From NCBI RefSeq assembly GCF_021729135.1, contig NZ_JAJTWW010000010.1, positions 1-64,000 of the forward strand: 64,000 bases of DNA, written 5' to 3'. Source of the stretch: Brevibacterium daeguense (GTDB lineage Bacteria > Actinomycetota > Actinomycetes > Actinomycetales > Brevibacteriaceae). The notes under the pieces are model-generated. The model was given only the letters and a program-made list of their open reading frames with translations. It made no database searches and had not been told where the DNA came from. Each line of letters begins with the position of its first letter. The first letter of the stretch is position 1. The translations under genes and the position numbers were made by a program. Below, in pieces: positions 17,058 to 24,948 of this stretch.

Positions 17058-17072
17058 CGGACACTGTGTCCG
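17058..17072. promoter_or_regulatory. 15-bp palindrome before the aldo/keto reductase
   Basis: CGGACAC-T-GTGTCCG, perfect 7-bp arms around one base. On the minus strand a TAGAGT -10-like element ends just before it, so the palindrome would cover the transcription start, as a repressor operator does. The regulator is not in the window as far as I can see. Confidence 0.5.
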
Positions 17073-17220
17073 ACTCTAGTGCACCTCCTCGGAAGTGGGT
17101 CAGGGTCGATGCTGCGGGTCTCCAATCCCGCCGTCTGCCCGTGCCCGTCGCAGGCCCCTTTTCGGACGGAAGAGGCGAGCGAGCCCCGCATCGTTGACGG
17201 CGCTGTGGCGTGAACCTACG

Positions 17221-17240
17221 CTGAGAATCCGGATTCTCAG
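17221..17240. promoter_or_regulatory. 20-bp perfect palindrome
   Basis: CTGAGAATCCGGATTCTCAG is its own reverse complement over all 20 bases. It is about 190 bp upstream of the PrsW start. Both arms lack a loop, so it looks like a protein-binding dimer site rather than an RNA hairpin. Confidence 0.55.
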
Positions 17241-17427
17241 GACTGCCAGGTCAACGTCGATCCGAGCGAGGGGGTCCGTGCTGGACTCTTCGCCCGGTGG
17301 ACGACTACGGGACGGGGTGGGTTGGCCCGAGGACCGGAACACTCGGCACTGGCTCGAGAGCAGGGGTCGATACCCGCGGTGGAGATTTCGGTCGACATCG
17401 TCGGGAGCGCATCAGGGAGCGCGCATC

Positions 17428-18327
17428 GTGAACGCGGAAGGGACCGCAAGAGTGGAACACATCAAGGAGAACGGGAAGGCGCTCCCGTGGTTTCAGCGAT
17501 TCGCGTGGCCGTTCGTCATCGCCGGCGGCGTCCTGTCTTATGTCGCCCTGCTCCTGGTGATGGTGCTGACGCGCAACCCGGCGCTGTTCCCCGCACTGCT
17601 CGTGGTGGGGGCGCTGACGACGCCGTTGGCGGTTCTGCTGTTCGCGATGACCGGTCGCTACCGCACTCTCGCTCCGCCGTCGCTCATCGTGATGACGGTG
17701 CTCGTGGGTGGGGTCGTCGGAATCATCGGGGCCGGACTGCTCGAGGGCATCGCGGGTGCTTTCGGTATGGAGTCGGTGCTCTTGGTCGCAATCGTCGAGG
17801 AGACAGTGAAGCTCATCGTCCCACTCGTGGTGCTGATCCTGGCCTACCCCATGACGGCCTTCGGAGGAGTTGCGGTCGGAGTGGCATCCGGCACGGGATT
17901 CGCAGTGCTGGAGACGATGGGGTTCGGGTTCGTAGCGCTGCTCGAGCGTGGCGGAGGCATCGAAGCCGTCGATTCGGTGCTGCTGCTGCGCGGCGTGCTC
18001 GCTCCCGCGGGCCACGTCGCCTGGACGGGTCTGGTCTGCGCGGCGCTGTGGGGCATGCGGTCCTGGCGCAACCCGGCACTGGGGATCCTGGCCGTGCTCG
18101 GCGCCTACCTGAGCGTGATCGTCCTGCACGCGGGATGGGACACGGCGTTGTCGGAGGGTCCCCATGTGCTGATCGGCCTGCTGAGCGTGGCCGCGCTGAT
18201 CACGGTGACTCTGCTGGCCAAGCGCCGCGCGACTCGGACGCAGGACGCCGTCGGGCCGGTCGCAGAGCGGGTGCTCTCGAAGACCATGGACCACGGCCCG
18301 ACTGAGACCGAGCTGAAACAGGAGTGA
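17428..18327 (+). CDS. PrsW-type intramembrane metalloprotease
   Basis: A membrane protein of about 299 residues with about eight hydrophobic helices. The three PrsW motifs are present: AIVEETVKLIVPL (EExxK), LAPAGHVAWTGL (first His) and LHAGWDT (second His region). PrsW-family proteases cleave membrane-bound substrates; in Bacillus the target is an anti-sigma factor, but the substrate here is unknown. The start is uncertain: GTG 17428 (GGGAG 8 nt upstream) and GTG 17452 are both possible, and I use 17428. The next gene begins one base after the stop, so the two are co-transcribed. Confidence 0.85.
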   Translation: MNAEGTARVEHIKENGKALPWFQRFAWPFVIAGGVLSYVALLLVMVLTRNPALFPALLVVGALTTPLAVLLFAMTGRYRTLAPPSLIVMTVLVGGVVGIIGAGLLEGIAGAFGMESVLLVAIVEETVKLIVPLVVLILAYPMTAFGGVAVGVASGTGFAVLETMGFGFVALLERGGGIEAVDSVLLLRGVLAPAGHVAWTGLVCAALWGMRSWRNPALGILAVLGAYLSVIVLHAGWDTALSEGPHVLIGLLSVAALITVTLLAKRRATRTQDAVGPVAERVLSKTMDHGPTETELKQE

Positions 18328-18328
18328 C

Positions 18329-19696
18329 ATGGAACCCGTCGGAACCCTGATCATCCTGGGGGCAACCGGGGATCTGACCTCCCGATTGCTGCTGCCAGGG
18401 CTCGGACGGCTGCTCGCCGAACAGCCCGACAGACGGATCTGCCTGATCGGCGCCGACCGCACGGCGGTTGACGCGGGGCGGTGGGGCGAGGTCGTGCGGG
18501 CGGCCTTCACCGGAGTCGACGCTCGGGGACCGGCGGTCGAGTACGCTCTTGACCACTCCGACTACCTCGTCGCCGATGCTTCCTCCGCCGATGACCTGGC
18601 ACGCGTGCTCGCCTCGGCCACCGGTGCTCCAGCCGTCTACTTCGCCCTGCCCCCGGCGGTGACGGCGCAGGCGATCCACGCACTGCGCGGCATCGGGGTG
18701 GGGGAGGGCACCGTGCTGGCTCTGGAGAAGCCGTTCGGGGTCGACGAGGCGAGTGCCGCCCAGCTCAACCGGCAGCTGACCGCGCTGGTGAACGAGAACC
18801 AGGTCTTCCGGGTCGATCACTTCCTGGGCAAGTCGACGGTCCTGAGTATCCTCGGGCTGCGGTTCGGCAACTATCTGTTCGAGCCGCTGCTGAACCGGGA
18901 TCACGTCGCCGGGGTCGAAATCGTCTACGACGAGCAACTCGGGCTGGAACACCGCGCGGGATACTACGACCATGCGGGAGCCCTGGTCGACATGCTCCAG
19001 TCCCATCTGCTGCAGGTCATGGCCCTGGTCACCATGGAGGCGCCGCAGTCGGTGCATGCCACCGAGCTGCGCGGTGCCAAGACCGAGGCGCTGCGTGCGG
19101 TGCGTCCCTTCGGCGGGGATCCCGTGAGGGCCGGGCTGCGCGCCCGGTACATCAGCGGCACCATCGGCGGCCGGCGGCTCCCGTCCTATGTCGACGAAGA
19201 GGGCGTGGACCCCGCGCGTGGAACCGAGACGCTCGCCGAGGTGACCCTGGAGTCACGCACCTGGCGGTGGGCCGGCGTCCCGTTCGTGCTGCGCTCGGGC
19301 AAGGCGCTCGGATCCGCCCGGCACGAGATCGTCATCACCTTTCGCGAGGTGCCGCTGCTGCCCGCGGGGCTGACGGGGGCGGACACACCCACGGTGCTGC
19401 GGATCAGCCTGGACCCGGCCGCAATGGTGCTGGAGCTCAACGTCAACGGACCCGGCGACCCCTTCGTCCTGGACCGGGAGCAGCTCACCTCCCATTTCGG
19501 GCCGGGCCGGCTGAACCCCTACGGGGAGGTGCTGGGCGGTCTGCTGGACCGGGATCCCACCCTGTCGATCCAGGGCGAGGCGGCCGAGCAGTGCTGGCGG
19601 ATCATCGATCAGTTCCGGGCTGCCTGGCGGGCCGGGGAGGTTCCGCTCGAGGAGTACCCGGCAGGTTCCTCGGGACCGGCGCACTGGCGTCCCTGA
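18329..19696 (+). CDS. zwf: Glucose-6-phosphate dehydrogenase
   Basis: A 455-residue enzyme of the oxidative pentose phosphate pathway, converting glucose 6-phosphate to 6-phosphogluconolactone. The N-terminal dinucleotide fold carries LIILGATGDLTSRLLLPGL, EKPFG lies at 133-137, and the active-site signature RVDHFLGK spans 161-168 with the catalytic His. The C-terminal domain ends in a short proline/glycine tail. AGGAG inside the end of the upstream gene serves as its ribosome-binding site. Its last 95 bp overlap the 3' end of the convergent gnd gene. It is somewhat shorter than the standard 480-510-residue enzyme and may be a second isozyme. Confidence 0.9.
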   Translation: MEPVGTLIILGATGDLTSRLLLPGLGRLLAEQPDRRICLIGADRTAVDAGRWGEVVRAAFTGVDARGPAVEYALDHSDYLVADASSADDLARVLASATGAPAVYFALPPAVTAQAIHALRGIGVGEGTVLALEKPFGVDEASAAQLNRQLTALVNENQVFRVDHFLGKSTVLSILGLRFGNYLFEPLLNRDHVAGVEIVYDEQLGLEHRAGYYDHAGALVDMLQSHLLQVMALVTMEAPQSVHATELRGAKTEALRAVRPFGGDPVRAGLRARYISGTIGGRRLPSYVDEEGVDPARGTETLAEVTLESRTWRWAGVPFVLRSGKALGSARHEIVITFREVPLLPAGLTGADTPTVLRISLDPAAMVLELNVNGPGDPFVLDREQLTSHFGPGRLNPYGEVLGGLLDRDPTLSIQGEAAEQCWRIIDQFRAAWRAGEVPLEEYPAGSSGPAHWRP

Positions 19697-20558
19697 CCGC
19701 ATGCCCGCCGAACTGCCGGCGCATCGCCGCGATCATCTTCATCGCCGGCGAGTCGTCCTGACGCGAGGTGAACCGGGCGAACAGGGCACCGGCGATGCCC
19801 GGCACCGGAACCGCCAGGTCCAGGGCAGCCTCCACCGTCCACCGGCCCTCCCCGGAATCCTCGGCGAAGCCGCGCAGCCGATCCAGGTGCGCGTCCTCGT
19901 CGAGGGCATCCACCGCCAGATCGAGCAGCCAGGATCGGATGACCGACCCCTCGCGCCAGGAGTTGAACGTCTCCCGCGCCGAGGTGACGTGCCCTGCGGT
20001 CTCCAGGAGCTCCCACCCCTCGGCGTAGGCCTGCATGATCGCGTACTCGATGCCGTTGTGGACCATCTTGGCGAAGTGGCCTGCGCCGTGGTCCCCAGCA
20101 TGGACGAAGCCGTACTCGCCGGGTGGTTTGAGCGAGTCGAAGATCGGCTGCACCTTGGCTACGGTCTTCTCCCGACCGCCGACCATGAGCGCATAGCCCT
20201 GGGTGATGCCCCACACGCCGCCGGAGACACCGCAGTCCAGGTACTCGATCCCGCGGTCCGACAGCCGCTGCGCCCGCGGGCCGTCGTGGGTCCACTTCGA
20301 GTTGCCCCCGTCAATGATGACATCGCCCGCACCCAGCTGCCCTGCCAGTTGGTCGATCACCGGGTCCACGGCCGTGTCCGGGACCATCACCCATACCACC
20401 CGAGGCTCGGTGTCGAGCTGCTCGACCATTGCGGGCAGGCTCTCGGCATCCGAGAGCGCGGCGTCCGTGTCGTATCCGATGATGGTGTGCCCTGCCTCCC
20501 GCAGGCGGTCGCGCATGTTGCCGCCCATCCTGCCCAGTCCCACGAGTCCCATCCACAT
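19602..20558 (-). CDS. gnd: 6-phosphogluconate dehydrogenase, short decarboxylating type
   Basis: A 318-residue enzyme of the short, usually NAD-linked 6-phosphogluconate dehydrogenase branch. The Rossmann motif is MGLVGLGRMGGNM, followed by DGGNSKWTHD, the signature CGVSGGVWGITQG and the catalytic region AGHFAKMVHNGIEYAIMQA. The core ends at QFGGHAV, where family members normally stop; here about 35 further Arg/Pro-rich residues run antisense into the end of zwf. The start at 20558 has GGAG 6 nt upstream; an in-frame ATG at 20570 lies too close to its own GGAAGG. It is convergent with zwf, the preceding enzyme of the same pathway. Confidence 0.9.
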   Translation of the reverse strand: MWMGLVGLGRMGGNMRDRLREAGHTIIGYDTDAALSDAESLPAMVEQLDTEPRVVWVMVPDTAVDPVIDQLAGQLGAGDVIIDGGNSKWTHDGPRAQRLSDRGIEYLDCGVSGGVWGITQGYALMVGGREKTVAKVQPIFDSLKPPGEYGFVHAGDHGAGHFAKMVHNGIEYAIMQAYAEGWELLETAGHVTSARETFNSWREGSVIRSWLLDLAVDALDEDAHLDRLRGFAEDSGEGRWTVEAALDLAVPVPGIAGALFARFTSRQDDSPAMKMIAAMRRQFGGHAVRDASAPVPRNLPGTPRAEPPRPARQPGTDR

Positions 20559-20666
20559 GAGGGTCTCCATCCTTCCGTGCTCAGTCCTGGGGAGCAGAAT
20601 GTGCCTCATTGTCCGTCCGCTCCGCCGTCGTCGTACCGCGTCCGACCGGAGCGGCAAGGGCAGCCG

Positions 20667-21734
20667 TCAGGTCCGGCGCCGCTGGATTGCGACCTTGAGC
20701 GCCTTGGTCTCGGCGGCGCGGCCGAAGGTGTCGTATGCGTCCAGCATTTCGTCGAGCGCAAAGTGGTGCGTCACGAACTTCTCCGCCGACAGCTTGTGCT
20801 GGGCGACGAGTTTCAGAAGCATCGGCGTTGTCGAGGTGCTGACCAGCCCGGTGGTCATCGTGATGTCCATGATCCACAGATCCTGCAGCGGCAGCTCCAC
20901 GGCTTTGCCGTGCACGCCGACGTTGGCGACCGAGGCGCCTGGGCGGATGATCTTCAGGCAGGCGGCGAAGGTCTGCGGAATGCCGACGGCCTCAACGGCG
21001 ACGTCGACGCCGAGCCCGTCGGTCATGTCTTTGACCTCGTCGATCCAGCCGTCACCGCTGCTGTTGTTGACCGAGTCTGTGGCTCCGAAGACCTTGGCCT
21101 GTTCGAGCCGGTTGTCATCGAGGTCGATCGCGATGATGCGGGACGCGCCGTACAGGCCGGCCGTCATGACAGCGGCCAGGCCGACCGGACCGGCTCCCAC
21201 GACGGCAACGATGTCGCCGGGCTTCACCCGACCGTTGCGCACGCCGATCTCGAAGCCGGTCGGCAGGATGTCCGACAGCATGAGCGCGGCTTCGTCCGAC
21301 ACGCCCTCCGGGATCCTGTAGGTGGAGTTGTCGGCGAAGGGAACGCGCACCTTCTCGGCCTGGGTCCCATTGATCAGGTGGCCGAAGATCCAGCCGATCC
21401 CGCTGGCGCCTTCGTCGGCGAGGCAGTGGGAATACAGGCCCTGCTGGCAAAAGGAGCAGGAACCGCAGGAGCTGATGCAGGACAGCAGAAGGCGATCGCC
21501 TTCCTTGGCTCGTGAGACCGCCGATCCGACGTCGACGACTGTGCCGACGCCTTCGTGGCCGAGGATCCGACCGTCCGTCACCGCGGGGACGTCGCCCTTG
21601 AGGATGTGCAGGTCTGTGCCGCAGATCGTCGTGGTGTCGATCTCAACGATCGCGTCCGTCGGTTTGAGGATCTCCGGATCCGGCACGTCTTCCCAGGACT
21701 TCTGATCGGGGCCGTGATAGACGAGCGCTTTCAT
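20667..21734 (-). CDS. Zinc-dependent alcohol dehydrogenase
   Basis: A 355-residue medium-chain alcohol dehydrogenase. Catalytic zinc ligands are Cys in TICGTDLHI and the His-Glu pair in GHEGVGTV; the structural zinc loop is CGSCSFCQQGLYSHC. The coenzyme fold carries VVGAGPVGLAAV followed by IIAIDLDDNRLEQA, whose acidic residue favours NAD. It oxidises a primary or secondary alcohol or reduces the aldehyde; the substrate is undetermined. GGAGG precedes the ATG. It is divergent from the formaldehyde dehydrogenase gene, a related enzyme, across a 501-bp gap. Confidence 0.87.
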   Translation of the reverse strand: MKALVYHGPDQKSWEDVPDPEILKPTDAIVEIDTTTICGTDLHILKGDVPAVTDGRILGHEGVGTVVDVGSAVSRAKEGDRLLLSCISSCGSCSFCQQGLYSHCLADEGASGIGWIFGHLINGTQAEKVRVPFADNSTYRIPEGVSDEAALMLSDILPTGFEIGVRNGRVKPGDIVAVVGAGPVGLAAVMTAGLYGASRIIAIDLDDNRLEQAKVFGATDSVNNSSGDGWIDEVKDMTDGLGVDVAVEAVGIPQTFAACLKIIRPGASVANVGVHGKAVELPLQDLWIMDITMTTGLVSTSTTPMLLKLVAQHKLSAEKFVTHHFALDEMLDAYDTFGRAAETKALKVAIQRRRT

Positions 21735-22235
21735 GGCTGTTCCCTCCGTGGGCGCAGCTGCATCATCGCAGCCAGGGGCTTCCAGCGTAGGACCGATTCC
21801 GGGGGCCGGACAAGAGCACCTCGGACCGCCCGCGGGCCGCGCATCGAGTGCGCCCTGTGGTGACGGCCGGATTGGAACGGCGGCGCTTCATCCGGTCACC
21901 GTCGCCAGGCGGATGCGTGCGCCGGCATCTGCCGCTTCTGCGGGTCTCCGCAAGGAGAATGTGGCAATGCGCAGGATCGCCCAGCGACCCTCTGGGGCAG
22001 CGCTTTCCATGCGTAACGTGGCAGACGCAGCCGAGCACTCGTGGCTGTGAGGAGCGATCGCCGGCGGAGCTGAGAGCGATCCCTGAGATCGACGGGTCGC
22101 GGCAACGGCGCCGCAGCCTGTCGATCCTCCGCCGGCGCAAGAACTGCTTCCCCAGGTTTCGTACGACAGGCGTTCTGCCGGGCCGGGCGCCGCACTGGTA
22201 TTCAGCGCCCGGGTGAGACTCAAGGGAGAAATGTC
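21735..22235. other. 501-bp divergent gap with an inverted repeat in the fdhA leader
   Basis: No convincing gene lies in this gap: readings in both directions are Arg/Ser/Pro-rich and lack domains. A 10-bp perfect inverted repeat, GCCGGCGGAG (22060-22069) with CTCCGCCGGC (22127-22136), brackets 57 nt that can pair further, so the leader of the downstream formaldehyde dehydrogenase may be structured. A TACGCT element near 21783 could be the -10 for the minus-strand alcohol dehydrogenase. Confidence 0.45.
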
Positions 22236-23447
22236 ATGACGTCCAATCGCGTGGTCGTGTACAAGGGACCGTTGGAGACAGCCATCGAAGACATCGACTA
22301 TCCGAAGCTGGAGATCCCGGCGGAGGTGGCCGAGGGGATGGGCATCAAGCAGGCAGCACCGCACGCGGCGATCCTCAAGGTCGTGACGACCAACATCTGC
22401 GGCAGCGACCAGCACATGGTCCGCGGTCGGACGATCGCGCCGGTGGGGCAGTCGCTCGGGCACGAGATCACCGGTGAGGTCGTGGAGACGGGCGACGACG
22501 TGCTGTTCGTCAAGGAGGGCGACATCTGCTCGGTGCCGTTCAACATCGCCTGCGGTCGGTGCCGCATGTGCAATGAGGGCAAGACCGGCGTCTGCCTGAA
22601 CGTCAACCCTGCCAGGCCGGGTGCGGCGTACGGGTACGTCGACATGGGCGGCTGGATCGGCGGTCAGGCCGAGTACGTGATGGTGCCGTTCGCGGACTTC
22701 AATCTCCTGAAGTTCCCCGACCGTGATCAGGCACTGGAGAAGATCCTCGACCTGACGATGCTCTCGGACATCTTCCCGACCGGCTACCACGGCGCGGTGT
22801 CGGCCGGCGTGACGACGGGCTCGACCGTCTATGTCGCCGGGGCCGGTCCCGTCGGACTCGCCGCTGCGCATGCCTCGCAGCTGCTCGGCGCCTCGGTCGT
22901 GATCGTCGGCGACATGAACGCCGAGCGACTGAGGCAGGCGGAGAGCTTCGGCTGCGCGACGGTCGATCTGTCGACGTCCGGGGAGCTGTCCGACAAGATC
23001 GCGGAGGTCGTCGGGGAGCCCGAGGTCGATGCCGCGGTCGACGCGGTCGGGTTCGAAGCCAGAGCCCACGGCGAGGGCGCCGGCGAACAGCCGGCGACGG
23101 TGCTCAATGACATCATGTCGGTGGCCCGCGTCGGAGCGGGGCTCGGCATCCCCGGACTGTACGTCACGGGCGATCCCGGTGCCGCCGACGACAATGCCAA
23201 GGTCGGCCAGATCGGGGTGAAGCTGGGCCTGGGCTGGGCCAAGTCGCATCACTTCCAGACGGGTCAGTGCCCGGTGAAGCGATACAACCGCAAGCTGATG
23301 AACCTGATCCTTGCCGACAAGGCGCAGATCGCCAAGGCCGTCAACGCGACGAAGATCAGCCTCGACGAAGCACCGGATGCCTATCAGCAGTTCGATCAGG
23401 GTGCTGCGAGGAAGTACGTCATCGATCCGCACAGCATGGTCGCCTGA
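22236..23447 (+). CDS. fdhA: Glutathione-independent formaldehyde dehydrogenase
   Basis: A 403-residue zinc enzyme resembling the Pseudomonas-type formaldehyde dehydrogenase that holds NAD tightly and can dismutate formaldehyde without thiol. The start NRVVVYKGP is typical, catalytic zinc residues occur in TNICGSDQHMVRGRT and GHEITGEV, and the structural zinc loop is CGRCRMCNEGKTGVC. GAGPVGLAAAHASQLLGA marks the NAD fold. The family insertion before the C-terminus (around YVTGDPGAADDNAK) is present. GGGAG lies 9 nt before the ATG. The aquaporin gene follows after 48 bp. C1 or methylphosphonate-derived aldehyde detoxification is a plausible but unproven role. Confidence 0.88.
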   Translation: MTSNRVVVYKGPLETAIEDIDYPKLEIPAEVAEGMGIKQAAPHAAILKVVTTNICGSDQHMVRGRTIAPVGQSLGHEITGEVVETGDDVLFVKEGDICSVPFNIACGRCRMCNEGKTGVCLNVNPARPGAAYGYVDMGGWIGGQAEYVMVPFADFNLLKFPDRDQALEKILDLTMLSDIFPTGYHGAVSAGVTTGSTVYVAGAGPVGLAAAHASQLLGASVVIVGDMNAERLRQAESFGCATVDLSTSGELSDKIAEVVGEPEVDAAVDAVGFEARAHGEGAGEQPATVLNDIMSVARVGAGLGIPGLYVTGDPGAADDNAKVGQIGVKLGLGWAKSHHFQTGQCPVKRYNRKLMNLILADKAQIAKAVNATKISLDEAPDAYQQFDQGAARKYVIDPHSMVA

Positions 23448-23495
23448 ACCGGGTGTCCACGGTCCGCAGACTGCGGAGATTGAAGGTCAGAGGCG

Positions 23496-24230
23496 ATGAC
23501 TGGTGAGACGGTGCGGCGGAAGCGGGACAGATCGCAGAGCGGTTTCTGGGGCGCGATCGTCGGCGAGATCCTCGGAACCTACATCCTGGTGCTCGGTGGC
23601 ACCGGAACGGTGGTGGCAGTCCTGCTGGCGACGCCGGATGACGCCGCAGTGAATCGAACTGCGATCTCATTGGCGTTCGGATTGGCCGTCGTGGTCCCCG
23701 TGTACGCGTTCATCCACGTTTCCGGCGCTCATATCAATCCGACGGTGACCGTCGCGCTGGCAGCGATCGGCAGGTTCCCGTGGCGTGCGGTGCCTGCATA
23801 CATCGTCGCACAGCTGGTCGGCGCTGTCCTGGCATCGCTGACCGTGTGGATGTTCTTCGGCGGCCAGGCGCGCAGCGAGTCGTTGATGCTCGGCGCCACC
23901 CCGGTCGGTGATCGCGGCTGGGTCATCGCATTCGTGGCGGAGGTGATCCTGGGCTTCCTGCTGCTGGTGGTGATTCTGTCCGTCGGGACCGACGACCGGG
24001 CCGCTCCCGGGATGACGGGGCTGACCGTCGGCGCGCTGGTCGCGGTCGGCATCTACGTGACGCTGACGATCTCGGGGGGTTCCTTCAACGCGGCGCGGAC
24101 CCTGGGTCCCATGATCGTGTCGGGCCACTTCCCGGACTGGTGGCTGTACGTCATCGCCCCCACCCTCGGCGGCGTTCTGGGCGCGTTGTGCTACGAGCGC
24201 CTGGCACGTCCGGGGTCGCCGCCCGAGTAA
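23496..24230 (+). CDS. Aquaporin / MIP family channel with a variant second motif
   Basis: A 244-residue MIP-family channel with six membrane helices. The first pore motif is standard (SGAHINPTVTVAL), but the second, normally NPA, reads GGSFNAARTLGP, so the pore-lining triplet is NAA. The Arg that forms the selectivity filter is retained directly after it. Such channels pass water, glycerol or other small neutral solutes; which one cannot be told here. A basic N-terminus (VRRKRDRSQS) precedes helix 1. The gene lies 48 bp after the formaldehyde dehydrogenase and is closed by a strong terminator. Confidence 0.86.
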   Translation: MTGETVRRKRDRSQSGFWGAIVGEILGTYILVLGGTGTVVAVLLATPDDAAVNRTAISLAFGLAVVVPVYAFIHVSGAHINPTVTVALAAIGRFPWRAVPAYIVAQLVGAVLASLTVWMFFGGQARSESLMLGATPVGDRGWVIAFVAEVILGFLLLVVILSVGTDDRAAPGMTGLTVGALVAVGIYVTLTISGGSFNAARTLGPMIVSGHFPDWWLYVIAPTLGGVLGALCYERLARPGSPPE

Positions 24231-24242
24231 TGGTTCCATCGG

Positions 24243-24277
24243 ACGGCGGTTCCTTCCTTCTCGGAGGGAACCGCCGT
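24243..24277 (+). terminator. Terminator after the aquaporin gene
   Basis: A 15-bp stem (24243-24257 with 24263-24277, one G-U pair) closes a 5-nt loop. It begins 13 bp after the aquaporin stop and ends the fdhA-aquaporin unit. Confidence 0.72.
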
Positions 24278-24318
24278 ACGCTTGGTCCCCACCACCGTGG
24301 AGTTCCGAGGAGTGCGCC

Positions 24319-24948
24319 ATGGTTGCAACATCCGCACAGTCACTGCCGGCTCGCCGTCCCCAGAGCCCCGCTGACACCGACCCGGACGTCGTCACACCGC
24401 CTCCTGCGAACCGGGCAGTGCCCGAGGTGCTCGCCAGCGCCGTCGGCATGATCCGGCTGCTGCGCGCTGGGCGACTGCACAGCCCACGGCAGAACATCGG
24501 CCGGACGCTGCGGTTCGCCGATGGCAGCAGCGCTGCGGTCTACCGGGAGACCCGGGTGGACGACGGCCGCGCAGCGGAACCGGCGCTGCTGGTGGTCGGA
24601 TTCGTGCTGCGCGGCATCCGCGGTCGGGCCCATGTCGCGTTTCGCGTGGAGAGCTGGCTCAACACCCCGATGTTCGTCGGCTTCCCCGGTTTCGCCTCGA
24701 AGCTGTGGATGCGGCATGACGAGAGCAGTCGTTACCGCGGGATCTATGAGTGGGACGGCGCCGAGCGAGCCGCCGCCTACGTGAGAGCGCTCAGCTGGGT
24801 GCTCGGCGTGGTCAGCGTCCGCGGCTCGATCCGGGCCCACATCGTGCCGGGACTTCACCGGGACGATGTGCTTGCCCGCCCGGAGCTGCTGGGCGACGAG
24901 GGAGCGGACCGATGGTGGCGCCCGGCGACACCGGTCGGCGAGACATGA
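24319..24948 (+). CDS. Hypothetical protein paired with an FAD monooxygenase
   Basis: A 209-residue soluble protein I do not recognise. After a Pro-rich first 35 residues the core shows a compact alpha/beta pattern: RTLRFADGSSAAVYRET, ALLVVGFVLRGI, FRVESWLNTPMFVGFPGF, then a helix in WDGAERAAAYVRALSWVLG. This resembles a small ligand-binding or monooxygenase-like ferredoxin-fold domain, but that is only an impression. GAGGAG precedes the ATG. Its stop overlaps the start of the FAD-dependent oxidoreductase (ATGA), so the two proteins probably work on the same pathway. Confidence 0.7.
   Translation: MVATSAQSLPARRPQSPADTDPDVVTPPPANRAVPEVLASAVGMIRLLRAGRLHSPRQNIGRTLRFADGSSAAVYRETRVDDGRAAEPALLVVGFVLRGIRGRAHVAFRVESWLNTPMFVGFPGFASKLWMRHDESSRYRGIYEWDGAERAAAYVRALSWVLGVVSVRGSIRAHIVPGLHRDDVLARPELLGDEGADRWWRPATPVGET

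Larger units (their letters stand above)
17033..17427. other. 395-bp divergent intergenic region with two perfect palindromes
   Basis: This gap separates the divergent aldo/keto reductase and PrsW genes. It holds a 15-bp palindrome (17058-17072) close to the reductase start and an unrelated 20-bp perfect palindrome (17221-17240). In-frame readings through the gap upstream of the PrsW gene are Arg/Ser-rich with no recognisable domain, so I treat it as non-coding. Confidence 0.6.

Noticed and set aside
21848..22216. A 122-codon gene in the gap before fdhA
   Set aside because: Arg/Ser/Pro-rich translation, no domain, no ribosome-binding site, and it overlaps a structured leader.
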